Below, in pieces: positions 55,921 to 64,000 of a stretch of DNA of 64,000 nucleotides. The stretch is from Meconema thalassinum (lineage: Eukaryota > Arthropoda > Insecta > Orthoptera > Tettigoniidae), in the NCBI GenBank assembly GCA_946902985.2, contig OX336388.2, forward strand, positions 375,211,387 through 375,275,386, in the 5' to 3' direction. Under the pieces are notes generated by a model that worked only from the letters and a program-made list of their open reading frames with translations, did not search any database and had not been told where the DNA came from. How positions within the stretch are numbered: the first letter of the stretch is position 1; every line of letters begins with the position of its first letter. Position numbers and translations under genes: made by a program.

Positions 55921-56784
55921 ACCCGTTGGCGCACCTACTCACTATCTTGATAACCCGCTGACTGGAGAAAATAGTCCTTCATTTCACTAACAAATCAATG
56001 ATGCACATATTGTTACTATATTTTATTGTCAGGACTTGGTTGATGTCCGTCTTCAAATACACGGAAGCCTTATGAGTTGGCGCGTACAGTTATTTAATGA
56101 GTAGTGGCTCGGTCACATCTGAATGGCAACAGTCACAGATTTATGCGCACAAGGTAAATATTTAATCTTGAAAATAAGAAATGCAAGATTTTTCCTGTAC
56201 TATTGAGACGATTTGGAAGATTTTGGTACAAACCACACCTTCTAACTCACTCTGGTTTAGGAGCTTGAGTTTTGTGAAACGTACACCTTAGCGTATTATA
56301 TAATAAGAAGATTATATAATAAGATAGATATTTTGTTACACTGTGTATATGGACCGCGACCAATCGCCTAAGTTATTTGGTGGCCCTGCATGCGAAAATG
56401 TTAGGACGGCCCTGCTATAGACTTATAGAATAGACCAAAGTATCCGCATGAAAGAATGTTTGAAGTCTTGTAACTCTGGAACAATGGAACCGCAGAGGTT
56501 ACGATTTTGGATTTAAGCGCCAATGTTACGGCACTCTCTGGCTTGTTAAGGAGGGACCATAATTTAAAACATTCTGCATATTCATCTTACTCGGTACAAC
56601 AGACCACAAGGGTCCAGAACGTTTCACTTCTCGAGTAGCCTAATGAAACAGGATGCGTATTGGGGGATTATGCTATACTCGCTGGAGATTGAGATAAGAC
56701 TGTTGTTAACCAGACTGTAACAATTCCAGTTTAATGTTTAACGATCATATAATTTATTCTAGATGGTTGAAGACGTTTCTCGCC
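55921..56784. other. Spacer with a dispersed-repeat copy at 56180-56310
   Basis: 56180-56310 is the inverse of 38530-38677 (TTGAGACGATTTGGAAG, ACTCACTCTGGTTTAGG). The rest is unassigned. Confidence 0.55.
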
Positions 56785-57157
56785 ATTGAGGCATTTTTTT
56801 TTTTTTTTTTTTTTTTTTTTAGCCTATGGCTTTTTAGTGCCGGGAGTGTCCGAGGACATGTTCGGCTCGCCAGTTTTGTAGCTGCTTCGAGACGGACACC
56901 CAATGGGTGAGCTACAAGTACCGTTGGGGAGGGAAGGAGGGAAGTTGGAATGTAAGGACGAGGAGTTGGAAGGTAGCGGCTGTGGCCTATAGTTAGGGAC
57001 CAACCCCGGCATTTGCCTGGAAGGAAGATGGGAAACCACAGAAGACCATCTTCAAGGTTGCCGGCGGGGGGATTCGAACATCCTCGCCTCCCGGATGTGA
57101 GCGACTGCCATCAGTCATGCCGTAACCACCACGGCTAACTCACCCGGTATTGAGGCA
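56785..57157 (-). mobile_element. tRNA-derived SINE with poly(A) tail and 9-bp TSD
   Basis: ATTGAGGCA at 56785-56793 and 57149-57157 flanks the element. On the minus strand the head has TAGCCGTGGTGG and GTTCGAATCCCCC, and the core is GATGGTCTTCTGTGG and CCAGGCAAATGCCGGGG. It ends in a 27-base poly(A), seen as T on plus at 56794-56820. Confidence 0.88.
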
Positions 57158-57985
57158 AGTATTCCACGAGATATTGACAAACGATGCTAATTTGTATACA
57201 GCACAATTAACTACCCGGGATTGTGTCCCAGATCCACAAGGTCATACAAAGCTGGCGTTTTCCTCAACTCCTCCCATTTTATCAGGAGTGTTGTCGCTGG
57301 TGCTCGTAAACTGGAGTGGAGATATATTGTCTCGCTGCTGTTAACTACTGCAAGACATCCACGGTATTAGTCCAATCTGAACCCTAGATTTGTTTTACGT
57401 TCCTCGCACAGAGCTCTGATGATTAGTCTACACAGCCGAAGTAATGCGAACATTTGAGGAAGTAAATTCGTAACCTAATATGTGTGCAGCATTATACTGA
57501 AATAAATAAAAGTTGAAAACATTAAACACAAAGAGAATAATCGCATACTTCCCAGTCAATAGCTCCTACAAGAAAATATTAATGCCACTTCCCAATTCCC
57601 GTGAGGTGAACCTTTCCTTGAAGCGTAGATAAAATTAAATTAAATGAAAATAACATAAATAAAATAAATAGATAGATTTTGATTGATTGAACAAACAAAT
57701 AAATAAATAAATAAATGATAACTAACATCTTTATGACATCCAATAATCGTGTAGAAAGCATGTCTACCAAACCCTAACGAGGGTTTAAGGTTACTTAAAT
57801 AAGTCTCATAACTCAAACATCCACTACACCAGGAAACTCGAGGAAGAAAGCAGCTTGTGTCTGAGTCAACTACCCAATTCCCTGCTAAATACGAAGAACA
57901 ACTTTCTAGGCGCGAGGAAAATAATGAGTTAACTGAGAGATAGAGAATTTCACCTGCGGTGTCAGCTGAAACAGAAATAGTAACC
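57158..57985. other. AT-rich spacer before the LINE
   Basis: AAAT runs near 57690-57715; no gene recognised. Confidence 0.5.
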
Positions 57986-58371
57986 GTGTAGTCATGTTTA
58001 AGTAATAATAATAATATTAATAATAATAATAATAATATAAATGAACCCGCCAACCTGGGCCCATCATATGGGAAGCCAGGCAATGCCGGTCACAAGCCAG
58101 GACAAAGTGGTGAGTGATAGAGGAGTAACACCTCTGTAAAAAACCTTGGTCCAGCTGGCCCGGCTGGTAATACCTCGTACGCGTGTAGTCATGTTTAAGT
58201 AATAATAATAATATTAATAATAATAATATCAATGAACCCGCCAACCTGGGCCCATCATATGGGAAGCCAGGCAATGCCGGTCACAAGCCAGGACAAAGTG
58301 GTGAGTGATAGAGGAGTAACACCTCTGTAGAAAACCATGGTCCAGCTGGCCCGGCTGGTAATACCTCGTAC
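57986..58371 (+). repeat. Two tandem ~193-bp units at the LINE 5' side
   Basis: GTGTAGTCATGTTTAAG starts at 57986 and 58183. Each unit carries ATAATAATAATATT, CCGCCAACCTGGGCCCATC and GCTGGCCCGGCTGG and ends TACCTCGTAC. The units directly precede the LINE leader. Confidence 0.88.
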
Positions 58372-58833
58372 GGGCCCCTTACCAGGGTTACGGTAAAGAT
58401 GGTCAACGGTTTTGAAAGCGGAAGAAGGCTTCGGGTCTCAACGGTGGATAAAGCGGAGGAACTATCTTCAGTTAGCAGCGTCTGTTCTTCAGTGAAGCGG
58501 CTGCGAAAGGCGTCTGTCTCCAGAGGAGCGGCCTGTTATCGAGCTCCGGGGCTTACAACCTCGGTTCTATTACTGAGAAGGAACTTTCGGACCCACACTG
58601 GTTTAGACAACCAAGCATCATGGAATGTCGTCACAAAAAGGACACTACCCCAGGTAGTACCTCGTTGGGGGAATCTACCGTTCTTAGGAGCGCAATCAGG
58701 CCTATGGATTCTGGGGAGCCTGAAACTAGATCCTTTGAGAGTATTACTGCAAGTATAAAATTTAAGACGAAACAAATACTACTTTGGGACGCTGAACGTC
58801 AATTCACTACTAAAAGTTGGGAAACACAAAGAA

Positions 58834-59580
58834 TTGACAATGAAGATAGACAAACATGGCATAACCATCTTGGCCGTCCAAGAAACGAGATACCTAGATG
58901 AGGACATAATGGACATTGAGGGGTATAGGATTTATAAAGGAGAAAGGGCTGTGAAAATAGGTAAGAACATGCCTTTACTTGGCACGGCTTTTGTTGTTCG
59001 TAAGAAGGTTGTCAGTTCAATAGTGGAATACTTTAGCCCTTCTGAAAGACTTTCTATTCTAACTCTCAGCTGCGGTAACAAAGGATACACGCTGATCAAT
59101 GCGCATGCACCGATCAATGAGGACAACAGACGTAATCCTGAGTAAGTTGAACAGTTTTGGGACCTCCTTGAAGAACAGTTGGAGAAAATACCATCAAAGA
59201 ACATCAAGATCTTACTAGGTGACTTTAACGCTCAGCTGGGAATAGAACCGCAATTCAGATCAACAATTGGAAACTATCCTGCTCACAAGAAGACGAACAG
59301 AAATGGTATAAGACTCGTCAATCTGTGTCACACTTCAATCTTCAGATAATGTCAACGTTCTACAAACACAAACCAAGCAAACAAAAGACTTGGCGATCAC
59401 CGGGCAATGTGTGTGGAGAGAAACAGATCGATCATGTCGCAATCTCTAGGAGAGCGATTAAGGAAATAATGAATGTTAAAGTGCAGAGAGGTTTCCAGTT
59501 TGATTCAGATCAAAATAAATTATTCCTCTCAATAAGACCCAGAAACAAGGAAATAGGATTCGTACATATGACATTGAAAA
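58834..59580 (+). pseudogene. LINE endonuclease domain (APE type)
   Basis: In the first frame: ITILAVQETRYLDED, TLINAHAPINEDNR, then a stop at ~59144. It resumes with KNIKILLGDFNAQLG (catalytic G-D-F-N), then another stop, and EKQIDHVAISRRA. The usual S-D-H of the last motif reads SDQN. The QET, NAHAP and GDFN motifs identify an apurinic-type endonuclease, which nicks target DNA for target-primed reverse transcription. Stops make it inactive. Confidence 0.85.
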
Positions 59581-59581
59581 G

Positions 59582-60940
59582 TTGAAAATCGATCAAAATG
59601 TGTTAGAACAATACCACCAGCAACTGACATTTGAATCTCATAAATGGACGGGCATTGCCTCCAAGATCCAAAAAGCAGCTAATAGGCCTACTACAGCTAA
59701 GACAGCTCACAAGAGAAAGCATAGATGGTGGAATGAGGATTGTGATGAAGTACTGACTCAAAGAACAAATGTCTGGAAAAAGTGGAACTCGACCCGAAGA
59801 CCTGAAGATTTCGATGTATTCCGTGAAGCTCGAAAAGAAGCAGCCAGAACTTTCCGAAGGGCCAAGCGATTATATGAGAAACAACAGTTAGAAGAGATCG
59901 ATCAGGATTTCCGGAAAAACAAAACCAGAGACTTCTATCAAACGTTCAAGTCCAATTTGAAAGGGTATCGCCCCCAGCCTCTTTTTAGATCTGAAAATGG
60001 GAAGCTGGGCCCTGACCAACAAAGAAAACTGTACGATCATGTCTCGTTACTTTGAAAAATTGCTTAATTGTGATGAACCGAACGAACGATTCACTGTGTG
60101 CGATCTGATCCACAAACTACTCAACTCATCCCCACCATGTAAAGAGGAGATCAAACAGATTATTAACAGTTTAAAGAATAATAAAGCAGCTGGTGAAGAT
60201 TCAATAGTGGCGGAACTACTGAAGCTGGCGAATGATGAAACTCTAGATGTACTAGTCAAACTTTTTGAAGAGATATGGAGAACTGGGATGTTACCAATTA
60301 AATGGCTGTCAGCACTAACCCATCCTCTACACAAAAAAGGTCATAAAAAGAATGTCAACAACTATAGAGGCATCTCATTAGTATCTGTTCCGTATAAGAT
60401 TTTCTCCAAAGCAGTTCAGAACAGAATAGAAGCGCATCTTGACCAACAGATCGGGGAATACCAGACTGGCTTCAGAAAGGGTCGCTCATGCCCGAAACAG
60501 ATCACCAACCTGAAGAACATCAGGCACAAGAAGACAGGGGGACATAGTTACATGGTCGTGTTTGTTGACTTTCAGAAAGCGTATGACTCCATCGACCGGG
60601 AGTCATTAATGAATATTTTGGAGTGAATGATACATCTAGAAATTTGATCAAACAAACTCTAACCAACACAGTGTCGGAAGTCAAATTTATGGCAGAGATA
60701 TCAGAACCGTTTACAATAAGAACGGGCGTCAGACAGGGAGACGGACTATCTCCACTCCTCTTCAACAGTGTTTTGGAAAAAAAAAAGTAATTCGAGAATG
60801 GAGGATGATGTTAGGCCTAGAAGAAAGAAAAGAAGATCGGTTCAGACTTGGTCCTAAGCACAAAGGGATATACATTGACTGTATGGCCTTTGCGGATGAC
60901 CTGGCCATTTTTGCTAACGCATAGATTCAGCAGTCAACAA
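59582..60940 (+). pseudogene. LINE reverse transcriptase domain
   Basis: Basic linker KRKHRWWNEDCDEVLTQRTN (59582-60055), then EIKQIINSLKNNKAAGEDSI, VNNYRGISLVSVPYKIFSK, GEYQTGFRKGRSC and VVFVDFQKAYDSIDRESL. A frameshift near 60626 precedes IRTGVRQGDGLSPLLFN. A poly(A) slip at ~60777 precedes the intact active-site box MAFADDLAIFANA (~60882-60920). The catalytic residues are kept, but at least three frame breaks prevent a product. Confidence 0.9.
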
Positions 60941-63245
60941 GATCAATAGGCTGTCAGAAATTGCTGATAAGGTAGGACTCCAGATTTCTATTCAGAAGAC
61001 AAAATATATGACAAACATCTGCGATGGACCTGAATGGATGATCACTAATCTTGGAAAAATCAGTCGAGTCACAAATTTCCGATATCTCGGTGAAGTCATC
61101 CAGCAGAATGGATTAGAAGAGGAAGCAATTCATGTCAGGATGAGGAAGTTAGACTAGGCATACCACATTACAAAGAATATCTATAACAAAAAAAGGCTAT
61201 GAGTATAGGGGCCAAGTTCCGACACTATACCACAGTTGTAAAACCTGAGGGATTATCTGCATTCGAAACTTTGACCATGAATAGTAAAGGTCAAGCTGAC
61301 CAACTGGAAAAAAGAGAGTGTAGGATATTAAGAACAAGAAGTTCCGTGAAGAACTATACAGCCTACTTTTCATGCCAATGATTATTCTACAGAATATGAA
61401 CCTAACCAGGATAATGACGAAATTAAGTTGGTAATATCGAAATATCTAATTAGTTCAAAATATACCTGGTATAATGTAGCCTAATAGAGCACTACAGTTG
61501 GCAGCCCTGGTGACTGAATATATTCTTAGTTCCTTCTCTTAAGGTACAGAATACAAAATTTGGTTGAAGTCCAATGGACGTTACATGCAGTTAGACACTG
61601 GATCTATCAGCACGCGTAAAGGCATGTTGCCAACAATGTCATGCTTGTGCTGGTCAGAAATAATCTGAAATATTATGATATCTTGTTGTGCCAATTTTGG
61701 ATGAAATCCATTTGTTAGTATAGAAGTTACATGTATTTTAAAATTGGACATATCAGCAGGCATAGAACCATGTTGGCAGCACTGCCTTATATTAATTACT
61801 CCAAATTAATCTAGAATGTCAGGTGCTATACGTGTGCGAAGTATAGAGCTGTTGGCTTGAATACTTTCTGATATATTGATATTAGGGTTAAATAAAAATA
61901 TAGACAGCATTTATTAACAGTTGGCAGCCATGATTGCTCTTAACAATACTTATAGTCATATCTGTTATGGTACACATAGCACATACGAAATTTGGTTGAA
62001 ATCCAACTGATAGTATAGAAGTTACATGTATTTAAAAATTGGTACTATCAGCAGGCTTATAATCATGTTGGTAGAACTGACGTATATAAGTTACTCCAAA
62101 TTAATCTAAAATGTCAGAATATACGTGTGCATAGTTTAAAGCTGTTGGCTTGCATACTTTCTGATATATTGGTATTTGGATTTTAAAAAATAGAGAGAGA
62201 GAGAGCAATTATTAACAGTTGGCAGCCCTGGTGGCTCTTAAGAATACGCTCAGTCATATCTGTTTATGTACAGATATTACATACAAAATTTGGTTGAAAT
62301 CCAATTGATAGTGTAGAAGTTATATGCATTTAAACATTGGACCTATCAGAAGGCTTAAAATTAATTTGGCAACACTGTCATGGTTGGCCTCCTGGAAATT
62401 AAACTGAAATAGTCTTATCTACATGTGTGCCAATTTTGGAACAGCTCCCATGCATACCTTGCAAGATATCCAACATGGAGCTCAAATTTCTGGTGCGTTC
62501 TTTCAGCAGTTGGTAGCACTGACATCATTTTCAAATATGGACGTGAGATATTCCGGTGCACATCTTTACTCATACTAAATTTGGTTTTGATTGCTGAAGC
62601 GGTTTAGGAGTTGATAGGGGGGGGGGGGGGGGACACACACACAGCCAGACAGACAGACAGACAGACAGAAGGACAGACAGACAGACATGTTCCCGGATCG
62701 ATCTCATAAGTCTACTTTTTCCTAATTTTTGCAAAATGTGAAAAGTAGGCTAAAAATCCTAGGTAATAGATGGGTTGATGGAGAGTGGTGAATGAGAGCA
62801 AATGAGGACTTGTACAACAACATAGACCCTATCACAGCGTCAATTAAGACGGGACGGCGTAGTATTTTACGGTCACCTTTTGAGGATGACTGATGATCGA
62901 TTAACCAAAATAATATGGAGTTTCATGAAGTCTAAGGCAACAAGGCCGAGATAGTTCGAGGAATGCGAAAAAGATCTCAGGCAAATTGGTATTGTAGACC
63001 GAGAAATTCGTGACAGGAACATTTAGAAGATTGGTGAACAACTACCAAGGTTTTAAAATGGCATCAACTTCCGGAAGACGGAGTGAACCTTTGTCCGAGG
63101 AACATAAACAGGCACTCGTCGCTGGGGTCAGAAGATACTGGCAGGAAGTCGAAGCCGGAACAAGAGCAAGACCTAGACACAAATGTGAAGTTGGTTGTTA
63201 CCACACAGTCCATAGAGGCTCAACTCGATGTATAAAAATAATATG
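60941..63245 (+). pseudogene. LINE C-terminal tail and 3' end, split by a Helentron
   Basis: TNFRYLGEVIQQNGLEEE, then a stop, then ITKNIYNKKRLSIGAKF and QLEKRECRILR, ending at 61333. After the Helentron it resumes at 62756 with ILGNRWVDGEW, NEDLYNNIDPITASIKTG and, in another frame, RRLVNNYQGFKMASTSGRR with EEHKQALVAGVRRYW. The end matches the LINE at 17.6 kb in layout. Confidence 0.83.
61334..62755 (-). mobile_element. Helentron-like element, subfamily B, inserted in the LINE
   Basis: Minus-strand 5' TTTTTAGCCTACTTTTC, GTCT tract (62640-62685), 3' GTAGGCTGTATAG, hairpin AGTTCTTCACGGAACT, then TCTTGTT. Taking out 61334-62755 restores the LINE frame (RILR then ILGNRW). The insertion is between two A's (T^T on the element strand) with no added TSD. 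Confidence 0.88.
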
Positions 63246-63388
63246 AATAATTCATGTTTTTTTGGGCTAATGCCGTGTGAAATTAAATTAGAACCATACG
63301 TTTCGGAGAGACCTTGCCTCCTCCGAAACGTATGGTTCTAATCTAAATACACACAGCATTAGCCCAAAAAAAAAAAACATGAATTATT
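63246..63388. repeat. 143-bp foldback palindrome (MITE-like)
   Basis: AATAATTCATGTTTTTTTGG at the left is inverted as CATGAATTATT at the right. Arms of ~63 bp (GGCTAATGCCGTGTG and ACCATACGTTTCGGAG included) surround a ~15-bp loop. It lies at the LINE's 3' end. Confidence 0.88.
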
Positions 63389-63698
63389 TATATAGTAATC
63401 CAGGCTGTGAAAGCCTTAATATAAATAATAATAATAATAATAATAATGTTATTGCTTTTACATCTTGGATCTTTGTGGGATATAAGCTATTTGAACAAAT
63501 GCAGCGAAAGTGGACCAGAAAATGAGTTTATGACTTGGGCGGATGTCCATGTTTTAGAAGTCTCAATTCCCTGTATCAGTATTTACAAGATCACCACAAT
63601 CCATCGCAACTCCGTTGTAATGCTTGTTAAAAGAACAACTAAAAATGTATTTGGAACTTAAATCTTAATTCAAATTATTTGTAAGTAGGCTATGTCCA

Positions 63699-64000
63699 TT
63701 TTTAGCCTATTTTCATTTATGAAAAAATAGGCTTATGAGATCACCTTTTGTCCGTGTGTGTATGTGTGTGGGTGTGTTTCTCCCTAATAAAATCTAAACG
63801 GCTAGAGCGATTTTAATGAAACTCGGTAAGGACATACAATAGTACTATTCCGTCCGACCCCGACTGTGCCATTCAAATTTTATAATGTCTTACCAATCCA
63901 ACATGGCGGCTGTGCGAAATATTTCACCAGCATTCTATATCTCCGAAACTACCATTGATATCACCCAGAAATTTTGTACGGTGATAAATGGCACTACTAG
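63699..64000 (+). mobile_element. Helentron-like element, subfamily A, cut by the window end
   Basis: TTTTTAGCCTATTTTCATT with the local hairpin to GAAAAAATAGGCT, TCTAAACGGCTAGAGCG and CCAACATGGCGGCTGTGCG match the 5' part of the 45723 and 14175 copies. Confidence 0.82.

Larger units (their letters stand above)
58372..63245 (+). mobile_element. APE-type LINE, near full length but decayed, split by a Helentron
   Basis: In order: a leader, an open frame (58399-58758) of unknown role, an endonuclease, a reverse transcriptase, a tail interrupted at 61334-62755, and a 3' end. Frameshifts and stops occur in each domain. The related but distinct LINE at 16.1 kb shares its RT and tail layout. Confidence 0.88.

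Noticed and set aside
58399..58758. 119-codon frame as a LINE ORF1 protein
   Set aside because: No zinc knuckle, coiled coil or RRM is visible and antisense frames are equally open; noted only as part of the LINE.

Overview
This is animal nuclear DNA, most likely from a large-genome insect; the mix of tRNA-headed SINEs and APE-type LINEs would fit a polyneopteran such as an orthopteran, but I cannot prove the order. I see no operons, ribosome-binding sites, rRNA genes or convincing host gene. Nearly everything recognisable is a transposable element, a decayed transposase or reverse transcriptase, or a tandem repeat. The layout is strongly nested, and in several places one copy of a repeat shows what another looked like before an insertion.

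1-9.6 kb: the gag-protease-RT half of a BEL/Pao LTR retrotransposon on the minus strand, open to the window edge, with its LTR ending inside a SINE; a 57-bp minisatellite; a long AAAG array with a SINE in it; an internally deleted mariner plus a second mariner scrap; a LINE tail; and a SINE with a perfect 16-bp target-site duplication (TSD).

9.8-17.8 kb: a Helentron-like element holding a LINE 3' end, a THAP-like exon, another LINE tail, a hAT-like non-autonomous element split by a Helentron, and a decayed LINE RT. 18.4-23.6 kb: a palindrome, then two copies of one repeat. The first copy is broken by an 811-bp element with 40-bp terminal inverted repeats (TIRs) and by a MULE-like element carrying an intact FLYWCH-type ORF. 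The second copy is broken by a tRNA-headed SINE. A pogo/Tigger deletion derivative follows.

24-40.3 kb: a GAATG-type satellite, two Helitrons of one family, and a 7.9-kb span bounded by ~360-bp inverted repeats. That span holds a broken XPG/FEN1-like (PIN-fold) gene that keeps a spliceable 89-bp intron, a Helentron, and an orphan 185-aa ORF. After it comes a 602-bp TIR element with a transposase C-terminus.

40.3-64 kb: a polypyrimidine satellite; a 2.4-kb hAT element with a perfect 8-bp TSD whose transposase is split by a second hAT-like element, itself containing a SINE fragment; a 30-bp minisatellite; several more Helentrons; SINEs; a ~690-bp tandem triplication; and a nearly full-length but decayed APE-type LINE (58.4-63.2 kb). 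A Helentron sits inside that LINE, and conceptually removing it restores the reading frame. Seven copies of the Helentron-like family lie in 64 kb and dominate the window.
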